Of a stretch of DNA of 43,429 bases, positions 23,273 to 36,799 are shown in pieces. Below the pieces are notes generated by a model, which saw nothing but the letters and a program-made list of their open reading frames with translations, was not told where the DNA came from and did not search any database. The stretch is from NCBI RefSeq assembly GCF_937873725.1, contig NZ_CALMYY010000105.1, positions 1 to 43,429 of the forward strand, read 5' to 3'. How positions within the stretch are numbered: position 1 is the stretch's first letter; each line of letters starts with the position of its first letter. A program made the position numbers and the translations under genes. This DNA comes from an uncultured Dietzia sp. (GTDB taxonomy: Bacteria > Actinomycetota > Actinomycetes > Mycobacteriales > Mycobacteriaceae).

Positions 23273-24868
23273 TCAGACGCCCGTCGAGCCGTGTTCCGAG
23301 CGGAGCGCGCCCTTGACCACCTTGCCGCTGGCGTTGCGCGGCAACTCCTCCACGTGCACCAGGTGCTTGGGCAGCTTGAAGCCGGCAAGCTTGTCGCGCA
23401 GCCACCCGCTGAGCTCGTCGAGGGAGAGGTCGGCGACCCCCTCCTCCTCGTGCTGGGCGACCACCGCGACGGGAACCTCGCCCCACTGCTCGTCCCGGCG
23501 ACCGATCACGGCGACCTCGCGGATCCGCGGGTGCCCGGCGATCACGTTCTCCACCTCGGCGCAGTAGATGTTCTCGCCGCCGGAGATGATCATGTCCTTC
23601 TTGCGGTCCACCACGTACACGAAGCCCTCGTCGTCCATCCGGACCAGGTCGCCGGAGTGGAACCAGCCGCCCTCGAACGCCTCCGCGGTCTCGGCGGGCT
23701 TGTTCCAGTACCCGGACATGGTGGTGGGGCCGCGGTAGACGATCTCGCCGACCTCGCCCGGCCCGACCGGCTCGCCGAAGGCATCGATCACGCGGGCCTG
23801 GAGGGTGGGGATGACCCGGCCGACCGAGCCGAGCTTGCGAACCGCGTCGTCGCCGTCGAGCGCGCAGGTGATGGGGCTCATCTCGGTCTGGCCGAACACC
23901 GCGCAGTTCAGGGCGTCAGGGAAGGTCTCCGACATGGCGCGCAGGATCGTGTCCGTGGACGGGGCCGCACCCCAGGAGATGTTGCGCAGGACCAGGTTCC
24001 GCGGGCGGGCCTGCTGCTCCGCGCAGACGGCCTGCCACTGCACGGGGACCAGGAAGACGCTGGTGATCTTCTCCGCCTCGAGGGTGTCGAGCACGGCCGC
24101 GGGATCGAAGGCCTGCAGCGGGTGGACCACGGTCACGCCGCCGAGCTGCAGGCTCGGGGCGATCGAGCCGAGCGCCGCGATGTGGAACATCGGGGCGGCG
24201 CACAGGGCGCGCCCCTCCTCGTCGAACAGGCGGAAGACCCGGATGCAGGTCAGGGACTGGGCGGTGAGGTTCTCGTAGGAGAGCATCGCGCCCTTGGGGC
24301 GGCCCGTGGTGCCCGAGGTGTACATGATCAGCGCGGTGGAATCCTCGGGGACGTCGACCGGCTCGTGCGGCGCGCCCTCCTCGGCGAGCGCGTCGGCGTA
24401 GGTCGTCTGGCCCTCCGTCCCGCTCTCGCCGCCGATCACGATGTGCTCGCCCGGCTCCTCGCCCTGGGCCCGGATGGCGCCGACGAGCGGGGCGAGCATC
24501 GCGTCGGTGACGACGACCTTGGGCGTGCAGTCGCTCACGAGGTAGGCCAGCTCGCCCGGGGTGAGCCGGAAGTTCACCGGCACCGCGATCGCGCCGAGCC
24601 GGTTGATGCCCAGCACCGCCTCGATGAACTCGGCGTTGTTGAGCGTGATGAGCATGACCCGGTCACCCGTGCCGACCCCGCGACGGGCGAGCGCGTCGGC
24701 GAAGCGCCCGCTGCGTTCGTGGAGCTGGGACCAGCTGGTCGACCGGCCGAGGTACCGCAGCGCCTCGCCGTCGGGGTTCATCTCGGCGTGGGTGGCCACC
24801 CACGTGTTCCAGTGGTTGCGCCGGGCGGCGTGGAGGTCGGCGATGGGATCGTGGGTGGCGGTGGTCAT
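23273..24868 (-). CDS. fadD5: Fatty-acid-CoA ligase, FadD5-like
   Basis: 531 residues from the ATG at 24868 (AAAGG upstream). The AMP-binding P-loop is seen as LIMYTSGTTGRPKGAML, followed by GQTEMSP, the GWFHSGDLVRMDDEGFVYVV segment with DRKKDMIISGGENIY, and the C-terminal catalytic lysine region NASGKVVKG. It should activate a carboxylic acid to the acyl-adenylate and then to acyl-CoA in the cytosol. A fadD directly upstream of yrbEA is the arrangement of the mycobacterial mce1 locus (fadD5-yrbE1A-yrbE1B-mce1), which motivates the symbol. The natural acid is unknown. Confidence 0.87.
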   Translation of the reverse strand: MTTATHDPIADLHAARRNHWNTWVATHAEMNPDGEALRYLGRSTSWSQLHERSGRFADALARRGVGTGDRVMLITLNNAEFIEAVLGINRLGAIAVPVNFRLTPGELAYLVSDCTPKVVVTDAMLAPLVGAIRAQGEEPGEHIVIGGESGTEGQTTYADALAEEGAPHEPVDVPEDSTALIMYTSGTTGRPKGAMLSYENLTAQSLTCIRVFRLFDEEGRALCAAPMFHIAALGSIAPSLQLGGVTVVHPLQAFDPAAVLDTLEAEKITSVFLVPVQWQAVCAEQQARPRNLVLRNISWGAAPSTDTILRAMSETFPDALNCAVFGQTEMSPITCALDGDDAVRKLGSVGRVIPTLQARVIDAFGEPVGPGEVGEIVYRGPTTMSGYWNKPAETAEAFEGGWFHSGDLVRMDDEGFVYVVDRKKDMIISGGENIYCAEVENVIAGHPRIREVAVIGRRDEQWGEVPVAVVAQHEEEGVADLSLDELSGWLRDKLAGFKLPKHLVHVEELPRNASGKVVKGALRSEHGSTGV

Positions 24869-24890
24869 GACTGGCCTTTCGTCGGGGCGG

Positions 24891-28869
<3,979 letters not shown>

Positions 28870-28913
28870 AGGAGGTCTTCTCGTCCTTGAAGGGGGTCCG
28901 GCCGGGCGCGTGA

Positions 28914-30131
28914 CTAGAGGCGTTCGATGATGGTGGCGATGCCCATTCCGGCACCCACGCAGAGGGTGGCCAGGGCGTAGCGGGCGTCGCGGCGTTCCAA
29001 CTCGTCCAGGGCGGTGCCCAGGATCATCGCGCCGGTGGCGCCGAGCGGGTGTCCCATGGCGATCGAGCCACCGTTGACGTTGATCTTCTCCATCGGCACC
29101 TCGAGGTCCTTGGCGAACTTCATGGGCACCGCGGCGAACGCCTCGTTGACCTCGAACAGGTCGATGTCCTCAATCGTGAGGCCGGCCTTGGCGAGAGCCT
29201 TCCGCGCGGCCGGGGTCGGTCCGGTGAGCATGATCGTGGGCTCGGACCCCACGACGGCGGCGGAGACGATGCGGGCGCGTGGCGTGAGCCCGTTGCGCTC
29301 CCCGGCCGCGGCGTTGCCGATGAGCATCGCGGTGGCGCCGTCGACGATCCCGGAGGAGTTCCCGGCGTGGTGGACGTGCTCGATCCTCTCCACCCAGTGG
29401 TATTTCTGCAGGGCCACGGCGTCGAACCCGGCCTGCTCGCCGAGCGCGGCGAACGAGGGCCGGAGGGCGGCGAGGTCGTCGGCGGTCGTGCCGCGGCGGA
29501 TGTGCTCGTCGTGGTCGAGGACGACGCGTCCGGCGAGGTCCACCACCGGGACCACCGAGCGCGCGAAGCGCCCGTCGTCCCAGGCCGCGGAGGCGAGCTC
29601 CTGCGACCGCGCGGCGAACTCGTCCACGTCCCGCCGGGAGAAGCCCTCCATCGTGGCGATGAGGTCGGCGCCGATGCCCTGGGGCACGAACGAGGTCTCG
29701 TAGTTCACCCGCGGGTTCTGCGCCCACGCGCCGCCGTCGGACCCCATCGGGACGCGCGACATGGACTCCACGCCGCCCGCCACGACCAGGTCCTCCCAGC
29801 CGGCGCGAACCTTCTGCGCGGCGAGGTTGACGGCCTCCAGGCCCGAGGCGCAGAACCGGTTCTCCTGCACGCCGGCCACCGTCTCGGGCAGACCGGCGGC
29901 GATCGCCGCGATCCGGGGCAGGACCGCGCCCTGCTCCCCGACCGGACCGACGATGCCCATCACCACGTCCTCGATCTGCGCGGGATCGAGGCCGCTGTTG
30001 CGCTCGACGATCGACCGGAGGACGCCGACGGCGAGGTCGATCGGGGCGACGCTGTACAGCGAGCCGCTGGACTTCCCCCGTCCGCGGGGCGTGCGCACCG
30101 CGTCGTAGATGTAGGCCTCGGGCACTGACAT
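28914..30131 (-). CDS. fadA: FadA, acetyl-CoA C-acyltransferase (thiolase)
   Basis: 405 residues, typical thiolase length. The nucleophile Cys94 lies in [11 protein letters not shown]; the C-terminal catalytic residues are His361 (GHPLG) and Cys391 (CVGAGMG). It cleaves 3-ketoacyl-CoA to acetyl-CoA and a shortened acyl-CoA, completing the cycle with FadB. It is the first gene of the long minus-strand operon that runs through mce; its promoter lies in the 165-nt region shared with the divergent tandem-TetR regulator and contains the operator at 30201-30218. Confidence 0.93.
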   Translation of the reverse strand: MSVPEAYIYDAVRTPRGRGKSSGSLYSVAPIDLAVGVLRSIVERNSGLDPAQIEDVVMGIVGPVGEQGAVLPRIAAIAAGLPETVAGVQENRFCASGLEAVNLAAQKVRAGWEDLVVAGGVESMSRVPMGSDGGAWAQNPRVNYETSFVPQGIGADLIATMEGFSRRDVDEFAARSQELASAAWDDGRFARSVVPVVDLAGRVVLDHDEHIRRGTTADDLAALRPSFAALGEQAGFDAVALQKYHWVERIEHVHHAGNSSGIVDGATAMLIGNAAAGERNGLTPRARIVSAAVVGSEPTIMLTGPTPAARKALAKAGLTIEDIDLFEVNEAFAAVPMKFAKDLEVPMEKINVNGGSIAMGHPLGATGAMILGTALDELERRDARYALATLCVGAGMGIATIIERL

Positions 30132-30200
30132 GGGTGGGTGTTCCCTTCCGCCCCACGCCGGGGTGCTCGACCGCCGGCCTGCGACATTCACGTGGATTCG

Positions 30201-30218
30201 ATCACATATATCTGTGAA
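30201..30218. promoter_or_regulatory. Operator candidate 1 of the tandem-TetR regulator
   Basis: Bases 30201-30215 (GATCACATATATCTG) are identical to 34130-34144. Here 30203-30218 form the inverted repeat TCACA-tatatc-TGTGA. It is very AT-rich against the surrounding GC-rich DNA and lies between fadA and the TetR gene, upstream of a TACTAT -10 candidate (30228-30233) for the regulator. It probably controls both directions. Confidence 0.65.
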
Positions 30219-30296
30219 TTCAGGTTTACTATCGCCACTGTATCCGCTGTTGTCAAGATCACACCCCGATCCGCCGCTCCCGAGAGCAGAAACCCC

Positions 30297-31523
30297 GTGC
30301 CCTCCCCTCCCGCACCACCCGCGCCGCGCCCGGAGGCCCCCCCTCCGGGGTCCCGACGTGCGGAGATCGCGCTCATCGCCGCCGAGGAGTTCACCCGCCG
30401 GGGCTATCACGCGACGCGCGTCGAGCACATCGCCGAGCGCCTCGCGGTGACGCCCGGGGCGCTCTACCGCCACGTCCCCGGCAAGTACGAGATCTTCCGC
30501 GACGCCGTCGCGATCCTCATGTCGGACCTCGACTCCGCCGCCGCGGGCCCCGTCGACCTGGACCGCCTGGTCGACTCGATCACCAGGACCACGCTCGCGC
30601 ACCGCTCCCGCGCGGCGCTCTACCGGTGGCAGGTCCGGTACCTCACCGCGGAGGATCGCGCCGCGGTGGTCGCCGCGGACACCCGCGTGCGCCGCCGGCT
30701 CGCCGAGGCCGTCCGGGGACGACGACGAGGTGGTCCCGACGCGGGCGCCGAGTCCGCCGCGGGCGCGATCCTGTCGTGCATCGCCTCCCTCGGCTACCAC
30801 CGGATCGAGATCTCCGCGGACGACGCCGTGTCGCTGATGACGTCGATCGCGGCCGACCTCGCGACGTCCACCCCGGAGACGCAGGGAGCCGCGGGGGCGA
30901 CCAACCTCGCGCCGCCGGTGATCCCGGCCCGGGCCCCGCGCCTGCGCGGGGGTGCCGCCACCCGCGAGGGCGCGATCGAGGCGGCCATCGCGCGGATCCA
31001 CACCTCCGGGTACGACGACGTGACGATGGAGGCGATCGGCGCCGACGTGGGCGTGGCGGCGTCCGCGCTCTACCGCCACTTCCCGGGCAAGTCCGCGCTG
31101 CTCACCGCCGCGGTGGATCGCACGGCCACCCTGGTCGAGGAGCTGTTGGACCGGCACGCCGCGCTGCACAGCCCCGGCTCCGATCCGGCCGAGGCGCTGG
31201 TCGACCTGCTCGACCAGTACGTCGAGATCGCGTTCTCGCACGGCCCCGAACTCATGCTGTACCACTCCGAACTCGGCACCCTGGACGCCGACGACCGTCG
31301 ACGACTCCGGCGGGCGCAGCGCGGCCAGCTCGACCGGTGGGCGGGGCTGGTCCTCGAGGCCGCCCGGGCGCGGGGCGGCCCGGAGCCCGACGAGGCCACC
31401 GCCCGCCTCCGTGTCCACGCGGCACTGGCGGTGGTGCTCGACGGCGGGCAGGGCACGGGGTTCCACCCCGCCGCCGCTGCCAGGTTCGCCCGACTCGCGC
31501 GGATCCCGCTCCTGCCCGGCTGA
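30297..31523 (+). CDS. Tandem TetR transcriptional regulator with two DNA-binding domains
   Basis: 408 residues from the GTG at 30297; a longer frame exists to 30138 but would put the operator inside the gene. Residues about 19-75 are one TetR_N domain ([20 protein letters not shown], then [17 protein letters not shown]); about 221-275 are a second ([20 protein letters not shown], then [15 protein letters not shown]). Each is followed by its own helical ligand region, so the protein is two TetR units in one chain and may bind one operator as an internal pseudo-dimer. Divergent from fadA; the same 15-bp motif also occurs at 34130. Likely a repressor of lipid catabolism released by an acyl-CoA-type ligand (inference). 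Confidence 0.87.
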   Translation: MPSPPAPPAPRPEAPPPGSRRAEIALIAAEEFTRRGYHATRVEHIAERLAVTPGALYRHVPGKYEIFRDAVAILMSDLDSAAAGPVDLDRLVDSITRTTLAHRSRAALYRWQVRYLTAEDRAAVVAADTRVRRRLAEAVRGRRRGGPDAGAESAAGAILSCIASLGYHRIEISADDAVSLMTSIAADLATSTPETQGAAGATNLAPPVIPARAPRLRGGAATREGAIEAAIARIHTSGYDDVTMEAIGADVGVAASALYRHFPGKSALLTAAVDRTATLVEELLDRHAALHSPGSDPAEALVDLLDQYVEIAFSHGPELMLYHSELGTLDADDRRRLRRAQRGQLDRWAGLVLEAARARGGPEPDEATARLRVHAALAVVLDGGQGTGFHPAAAARFARLARIPLLPG

Positions 31524-31539
31524 CGGCCGGGCCGGAGGT

Positions 31540-32592
31540 TCAGGCCACCGGTTCGGGCCCCTGGCCGGCGCGGTCGCGGGGCTGGATGGGACACGCGCCC
31601 AGGTCCGCGGGGCGATAGCCGGTCGGATACCCGGGGTAGGTCCGGTTCTCCGTCCCCCGCGTCCCCACCTCCCGGCGACGCACCGGGAGCCACCGCACCA
31701 CGGCGGACCGGGCCCGCAGCGCCGCATACGCGGCCCGACGCCGGGACGGCGGCTGCCACGGGAACCCGAATGCGCGGGACATGTCCTGGTCGACGAGCGA
31801 CAGGACCGCCCGGCGTACGGCCGGCCGCAGCGCCCGGGGGTACCAGGAACACATGAGGTCCAGGGTGTACGTCCCGATGAGCTCGTTGTTCCGGTCGTAG
31901 CGGAACGTCCGGGCCTCGTAGTCGTCCCGCCACCGCCGGAACTCGCCCATGTCCTCGGGGATCTCCGCGATCTTCATCCGTTGGCCCACCGCGCGGTAGA
32001 AGGTGAACGCCGCCAGGCGCTCGTGGGGGTGCAGCCGCCGCCAGCCCACCGCGTCGACCCACTCGAGCGGCTCGAAGATGAACGTCGACAGCACGTACAG
32101 CATGTCGTCGTTGGTGATGTCATAGCGGGCGTGCTGGCGGTTGATGACCCGCAGCGCCTCCTTGCCGCGCGGCGAGTCGTAACCGTGCTCCACCAGTTCC
32201 ACCATGAGCAGCGCGGTGTCGTCGTAGCGCTTCTGCGGGTGATCGCGGAACTGGCCGGCCTGCTCCAGCACCGCCGAGACCGACGGGACGCAGTACGTCC
32301 GGTACAGCGCCAGCTCCAGCGACCGCTGGTAGTCCCAGGGGAACTCGTAGGCGGAGGTGATGCGGTGGATCTCGGCCGCGTCGGCCACCGGGTCCAGACT
32401 CGCGATGAGGTCGCGCCAGTACCAGCGTCCGGGCTTGAGCGGGACATCGGCGGTGAGCGGGTGCTCCGTGTCGGCGTCGACGACGAGGTCGGACGGGATC
32501 GGTCCGAACACCCCGGGCAGGGTCCGCCGCCCGGCATCGGCCGGCCTCGTCGTCGTCGTGTCCCGGGTCGTCCCGGGAGCGGTCGCGGTCAT
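31540..32592 (-). CDS. DUF2236 / MpaB-family oxygenase, second copy
   Basis: 350 residues. The family core is clear: [20 protein letters not shown] followed by [17 protein letters not shown], and a long C-terminal helical region ending in [19 protein letters not shown]. It belongs to a different branch from the copy at 13440-14294, with a longer N-terminus. It begins 6 nt after the aldehyde dehydrogenase stop, so both are one operon. If it cleaves C=C bonds as Lcp or MpaB do, the aldehyde product would be oxidised by the co-transcribed dehydrogenase. Convergent with the TetR gene, 16 nt apart. Confidence 0.82.
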   Translation of the reverse strand: MTATAPGTTRDTTTTRPADAGRRTLPGVFGPIPSDLVVDADTEHPLTADVPLKPGRWYWRDLIASLDPVADAAEIHRITSAYEFPWDYQRSLELALYRTYCVPSVSAVLEQAGQFRDHPQKRYDDTALLMVELVEHGYDSPRGKEALRVINRQHARYDITNDDMLYVLSTFIFEPLEWVDAVGWRRLHPHERLAAFTFYRAVGQRMKIAEIPEDMGEFRRWRDDYEARTFRYDRNNELIGTYTLDLMCSWYPRALRPAVRRAVLSLVDQDMSRAFGFPWQPPSRRRAAYAALRARSAVVRWLPVRRREVGTRGTENRTYPGYPTGYRPADLGACPIQPRDRAGQGPEPVA

Positions 32593-32598
32593 CTCACC

Positions 32599-34110
32599 TC
32601 ACATCCTCGCCTGGACGTTGGCGAGCATCCACTTGACGATCCTCACGTCGCGCGGCTTGCGGGTCATGGTCATGAGGTTGAGCGGGGCCGTGAACTTCTG
32701 CGCGGTGATGGCCTTGGGCCGGGCGAACTCGCGGAGCCCGTCCGCGCCGTGGATCCGGCCGAAGCCCGAGTCTCCCGACCCCCCGAACGGCAGGGCGGGG
32801 ATGCCGGCGAAGGCGAGGAACGCGTTGACCGACACCATGCCCACGTCGAGCTTCTCCGCCAGGGCCAGGCCGCGCTTGCGGTTGCCGGTGAAGATGGCGC
32901 CGCCGAGGCCGTAGCTGCTGGCGTTGGCCTTCTCGACGGCCTCCTCCAGATCGACGACCGAGTTGATCACGACGGTCGGGCCGAACGTCTCCTCGGTGAT
33001 CGCCGCGGAGTCCTCGGGGACGTCGACCAGGACGATCGGCTCGACCACGCTGTCCCCGACCGACTCCTCGCCACCGACGACCGCCTTCCCGCCCCGGGCG
33101 AGCGCGTCCTTGACGTGGCGTCGGACCACGTCGACCTGCGTGGGCAGGGTCATGGGCCCGTAGCTGGAGGTGATCGAGGTGCCGGGCCGCAGCGCCTTGA
33201 CCTTGGCGGTGAACTTGTGGACGAACGCGTCCCGGACGTCCTGGTGAACGTAGATCCGCTCGACGCCCGCGCAGGTCTGGCCGGCGTTGCCCATCGCGCC
33301 GAACACGGCCTGGTCGGCGGCCGCGTCCAGGTTCGCGTCCTTGTCGACGAGCAGTGCGTCCTTGCCGCCGCCCTCGATCACGACCGGGGTCAGCGTCTCG
33401 GCGCAGGCGGCCATGACCTTGCGGCCCGTCGCGGCCGAGCCGGTGAACGCGAGCTTGTCCACGTCGGCCCTGCACAGGGCGTTGCCCGTCGACCCGTCAC
33501 CGGTGATGGTCTGGATGAGCGGCTGCGAGGCGCCGAGCGAGTCCCAGACCTCCGCGAGCCAGACGCCGACCCCGGGCGTGAGCTCACTGGGCTTGAACAC
33601 GACCGCGTTGCCGGCCGCCATCGCGTAGGACAGCGTGCCCATCGGCGTGAAGACGGGGTAGTTCCACGGCCCGATCGCCCCGACCACGCCGTAGGGCTGG
33701 TACTCGACGTAGGCGGCCTGGTTGCTCATGAGCAACCCGGCGGACACCGCGCGGCGCCGCAGCACCTTGTCGGCGTTCTTGGCCGCCCATTCCAGGTGGC
33801 CCACGGCGAGCATGACCTCGAGCGTCGCGTCCTCGTCCGGCTTCCCGGTCTCGGCCGAGATGAGCGCGGCCAGTTCCTCGGCGCGGGAGGAGATGGCGCG
33901 CTTGTACTCGAGCAGCCACTCCCTCCGCCCGCGCGGGCCCTGGGTCGCCCACCAGCGGGCGGCGGCGCGGGCCCGCTCCACGGCGAGCGCCACCTCCTCC
34001 GGTCCGGCGATCGGGTACTCCGCCAGGACGGTTCCGTCGCGGGGGTCCAGACTGGCGAAGGTGGGTCCGGTCTTGCTCGGCCCCGTGGTCCCCGGCTCTG
34101 TGGTGGTCAT
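32599..34110 (-). CDS. NAD(P)-dependent aldehyde dehydrogenase (succinate-semialdehyde dehydrogenase-like)
   Basis: 503 residues with all ALDH catalytic features: Asn150 (GPWNYP), Lys173 (FKPSE), the GSAATG cofactor loop at 224-229, Glu246 (VIEGGGKD) and the nucleophile Cys280 (NAGQTC). It oxidises an aldehyde to its carboxylate. The start lies 20 nt downstream (minus strand) of operator candidate 2. It is co-transcribed with a DUF2236 oxygenase, which makes an aldehyde from oxidative cleavage of a lipid a natural substrate. The family also takes succinate semialdehyde and other small aldehydes, so the substrate is open. Confidence 0.9.
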   Translation of the reverse strand: MTTTEPGTTGPSKTGPTFASLDPRDGTVLAEYPIAGPEEVALAVERARAAARWWATQGPRGRREWLLEYKRAISSRAEELAALISAETGKPDEDATLEVMLAVGHLEWAAKNADKVLRRRAVSAGLLMSNQAAYVEYQPYGVVGAIGPWNYPVFTPMGTLSYAMAAGNAVVFKPSELTPGVGVWLAEVWDSLGASQPLIQTITGDGSTGNALCRADVDKLAFTGSAATGRKVMAACAETLTPVVIEGGGKDALLVDKDANLDAAADQAVFGAMGNAGQTCAGVERIYVHQDVRDAFVHKFTAKVKALRPGTSITSSYGPMTLPTQVDVVRRHVKDALARGGKAVVGGEESVGDSVVEPIVLVDVPEDSAAITEETFGPTVVINSVVDLEEAVEKANASSYGLGGAIFTGNRKRGLALAEKLDVGMVSVNAFLAFAGIPALPFGGSGDSGFGRIHGADGLREFARPKAITAQKFTAPLNLMTMTRKPRDVRIVKWMLANVQARM

Positions 34111-34129
34111 CTGACGTCCTCTCGTTTCA

Positions 34130-34144
34130 GATCACATATATCTG
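34130..34144. promoter_or_regulatory. Operator candidate 2 of the tandem-TetR regulator
   Basis: GATCACATATATCTG, identical over 15 bp to 30201-30215. With flanks it reads TCAGAT-cacatat-ATCTGA, an inverted repeat at 34127-34145. It sits between the divergent aldehyde dehydrogenase (ATG at 34110) and acyl-CoA dehydrogenase (GTG at 34239) genes. TATATG inside it could be the -10 of the dehydrogenase promoter, so a bound repressor would block it. Confidence 0.65.
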
Positions 34145-34238
34145 ATGTAACGTAACGTGATACGGGCCACACTAGTCCACTTCCCACGGTACCGATACCC
34201 CGTGGTCCCCACACCCCGACAGAAACACGAGGCCAGAA

Positions 34239-35381
34239 GTGTTCGACATCCTCACCGACGAGCAGCGCGACTTCGCCCGGTCCATCGACGACTTCTGCGC
34301 GCGCGAGGTCGGCAGCGTAGAGAAGCGGCGCGAGCTCACCACCGAGGGCGGCACGCATTCGCCGGCGGTCTACGCCAAGATGGCCGAGCTCGGCTGGCTC
34401 GGACTGACCGTCCCGGAGGAGTACGGCGGTTCCGACGCCGGAGCGGTCGAACTCTGCCTGCTGCTCGAACACTCCCTGCGCGGCCTCGCTCCCATCGGCG
34501 GGATCGGCCCCACCCTCATCACGGCCGCGGCGTACCAGAAGTTCGGCTCGGAGGAACAGCGCCGGCGCGCCCTCGAGCTGGTCGTCAACGGGGGGACGCT
34601 CTCCATCTCCATGTCCGAGCCCGGCGCGGGATCGGACGTCGCGGCCCTGCGCTGCAAGGCCGAGCGCGACGGCGACGACTGGGTGATCACCGGGCAGAAG
34701 ACCTGGTGCTCCAACGCGCACTTCGCCGACCGCATCCTCCTGGTGGCGCGGACCGACTCCTCGGGCGCCAAGCACGAGGGCATCACCATGTTCGACGTCC
34801 CCGCCGACGTCGCCGGCCTGCAGATCACCGGCATCGAGACCATGGGCGGGAAGGAGGTCAACGACCTCTACTTCACCGACGTCCGCCTGCCCGCGGACTC
34901 CGTGATCGGCGAGGTGGGCGGCGGCTGGAAGCAGCTCATGACCGGCCTCAACACGGAGCGGCTCATCCTGGCCGCCATGCAACTCGGCGTGGCCCAGCGC
35001 GCCTTCGACGACTGCCTGAAGTTCGTCCGCGAGCGCGAGCAGTTCGGCCGGCCCATCGGCTCCTTCCAGGTCATCCGCCACCGCATGGCCGACCTGGCCA
35101 CCGAGATCGAGGCCACCCGCCTGCTCGTCTACGCGGTGGCGAAGAAGGTCGACGACTCCGACCCCACGGCCCTGTTCCCGCGGGAGGCCTCCATGGCCAA
35201 GCTCAAGGCGACCGAGCTGAGCAAGCGTGTGACGCTCGAGTGCATGCAGTCCATGGGCGGATACGGGTACGCCACCGAGTACGGCATGGAGCGGCTGGTC
35301 CGCCAGGCGGTCGTGTCCACCATCTACGGCGGCACCAACGAGGTCCAGCGGGACATCATCGGGAAGACCTACGGGCTGTGA
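34239..35381 (+). CDS. Acyl-CoA dehydrogenase (FadE type)
   Basis: 380 residues from a GTG preceded by ACGAGG. FAD and substrate motifs: ISMSEPGAGSDVAAL (123-137), ITGQKTWCSNAHFAD (150-164), EREQFGRPIG and QSMGGYGYATEYGMER. The position of the medium-chain catalytic Glu is Gly (IYGGTNE), while Glu240 in LNTERLILA matches the catalytic Glu of isovaleryl-CoA and long-chain dehydrogenases, so activity is expected on branched or long acyl chains. It introduces the 2,3-double bond and passes electrons to ETF. It supplies the first beta-oxidation step that the fadA-fadB operon lacks. Confidence 0.92.
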   Translation: MFDILTDEQRDFARSIDDFCAREVGSVEKRRELTTEGGTHSPAVYAKMAELGWLGLTVPEEYGGSDAGAVELCLLLEHSLRGLAPIGGIGPTLITAAAYQKFGSEEQRRRALELVVNGGTLSISMSEPGAGSDVAALRCKAERDGDDWVITGQKTWCSNAHFADRILLVARTDSSGAKHEGITMFDVPADVAGLQITGIETMGGKEVNDLYFTDVRLPADSVIGEVGGGWKQLMTGLNTERLILAAMQLGVAQRAFDDCLKFVREREQFGRPIGSFQVIRHRMADLATEIEATRLLVYAVAKKVDDSDPTALFPREASMAKLKATELSKRVTLECMQSMGGYGYATEYGMERLVRQAVVSTIYGGTNEVQRDIIGKTYGL

Positions 35382-35875
35382 GCGCCTCCACCGCCGCGGA
35401 GGAACTGGCAGCGATCCGGTCCCTCGACGCGGTGCCGTCGGAGCGGGTGTCGACGCTGTGGGACTCGCTCGAACCCGCCCGCGTCGGCGACATCGCCGGC
35501 AGCCGCTGGCGGGGCACCGGGCTGGACACCGGTCATCCCATGTTCGGCATGCTGGGCGGGATGCGCTGGTGGGGCAAGGATTTCCGCGATCCCCGCAAGG
35601 TGGACCCGATCCTCGTCACCGACGACTCCGGCGAGGTCGTGCCGGACACCTCGGCGACCGGCGGGGGCGGGGCGTCCCTGTGGGAGGTCTCGTTCCGCGG
35701 TCGCCCGTGTGCGTCGATGGTGTACGACCGGTTGCCGGTGATCGACCACTTCGCCGTCGTCGACTCCGGCGCGGACGGTCGGCCGGTCACCCTCCTGGCC
35801 GTGATGAACGGCCGCGGCACCGTGCGCGACGGCGAGCATTTCTGGTTCCTCCTCGAGCGCGACGACCCCCGCTGA
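35378..35875 (+). CDS. GXWXG / DUF4334 domain protein
   Basis: 165 residues from a GTG overlapping the acyl-CoA dehydrogenase stop by 4 nt. GSRWRG (41-46) followed by TGLDTGHP is the GXWXG motif, and the C-terminal half (ending EHFWFLLERDDPR) fits DUF4334; the two domains normally occur together in small actinobacterial proteins. The biochemical role is unknown. Strict coupling with an acyl-CoA dehydrogenase and the shared operator suggest a role in the same lipid pathway, for example substrate binding. Confidence 0.8.
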   Translation: MSASTAAEELAAIRSLDAVPSERVSTLWDSLEPARVGDIAGSRWRGTGLDTGHPMFGMLGGMRWWGKDFRDPRKVDPILVTDDSGEVVPDTSATGGGGASLWEVSFRGRPCASMVYDRLPVIDHFAVVDSGADGRPVTLLAVMNGRGTVRDGEHFWFLLERDDPR

Positions 35876-35887
35876 CCCCCCTCCCGT

Positions 35888-35942
35888 TTGGTCGACATCT
35901 CGCAGGAGATTCGAGGGAAATCCCTGCGAGATGTCGACCTAA
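35888..35942. repeat. Long inverted repeat (17-bp perfect stem) upstream of the LLM gene
   Basis: Left arm 35890-35906 and right arm 35923-35939 are perfect reverse complements (GGTCGACATCTCGCAGG and its partner). Inside, GATT (35908-35911) pairs with AATC (35919-35922) after one bulged A, extending the stem to 21 bp with a 7-nt loop. It begins 15 nt after the GXWXG stop and ends about 52 nt before the LLM start. It may terminate the acyl-CoA dehydrogenase operon, though no T-run follows, or be a dispersed palindromic element. Confidence 0.85.
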
Positions 35943-35993
35943 CCCGGGGCCCGAGGGGGTGCGCGGGCAGGCGCCAGGCCCCACAATGGGGAG

Positions 35994-36794
35994 ATGACGT
36001 CGACTCCCGCGCGCCCGGTCCGGATCGCAGTCCAGCTCCAACCCCAGCACTCCCCCGACTACAGCCTCCTGCGCGATGCCGTGCGGCGCTCCGAGGACGC
36101 GGGCGTGGACGTGGTCTTCAACTGGGACCACTTCTTCCCGCTCTACGGCGATCCCGACGGCGCCCATTTCGAGTGCTGGACCATGCTCGCCGCCTGGGCC
36201 GAGCAGACCGAGCGCGTGGAGATCGGCGCCCTGGTCACGTGCAACACCTACCGCAACCCCGACCTGCTCGCCGACATGGCCCGGACCGTCGACCACATCT
36301 CCGGCGGGCGCCTCATCCTCGGGCTCGGGAGCGGCTGGTACGAGCGGGACTACACCGAATACGGGTACGACTTCGGCACCGCGGGTTCCCGGCTCGACGA
36401 CCTCGGGGACTCACTCGAGCGCATCGGTCAGCGCCTGGCCCGCCTGAACCCCGCCCCGACGCGGGACATCCCGGTCCTGCTCGGGGGCGGCGGTGAGCGT
36501 AAGACGCTCCGGCACGTCGCCCGGCACGCCGACATCTGGCACTCGTTCATGGACGTGGAGACCTACCGGCACAAGTCCGGGGTGCTCGCCCGGCACTGCG
36601 CGGACCTGGGCCGCGACCCCGGCGAGATCGAGCGCTCCACCGATCTCGGCGGTTCCGGCTCCGCCGACGAGGCGCGGCGGAGGGCGGACGCCCTGCTGGC
36701 CGAGGGCGTCACGCTGTTCACCGTGGGCCTGAACGGTCCCGACTACCCCCTGGAGCTGGTGGAGTCGCTGGTGGCCTGGCGCGACGGCCGCTGA
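35994..36794 (+). CDS. LLM-class F420-dependent oxidoreductase
   Basis: 266 residues, short for the luciferase-like monooxygenase fold but intact. Features: VFNWDHFFPLYGDP (40-53), the IGALVTCNTYRNPDLLA strand-loop, the SGGRLILGLGSGWYERDYTE motif that marks F420-dependent LLM enzymes, and IPVLLGGGGERKTL. It should use reduced F420 (less likely FMN) to reduce or oxidise an unknown substrate. GGGGAG lies 3 nt before the ATG and CACAAT 9 nt before, so translation may be leadered or leaderless. The gene is bracketed by two long inverted repeats and stands alone. Confidence 0.87.
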   Translation: MTSTPARPVRIAVQLQPQHSPDYSLLRDAVRRSEDAGVDVVFNWDHFFPLYGDPDGAHFECWTMLAAWAEQTERVEIGALVTCNTYRNPDLLADMARTVDHISGGRLILGLGSGWYERDYTEYGYDFGTAGSRLDDLGDSLERIGQRLARLNPAPTRDIPVLLGGGGERKTLRHVARHADIWHSFMDVETYRHKSGVLARHCADLGRDPGEIERSTDLGGSGSADEARRRADALLAEGVTLFTVGLNGPDYPLELVESLVAWRDGR

Positions 36795-36799
36795 CGCCC

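Noticed and set aside
30138..30296. Upstream start for the tandem-TetR protein
   Set aside because: It would place the operator and promoter inside the coding region, and the added residues resemble no TetR sequence.
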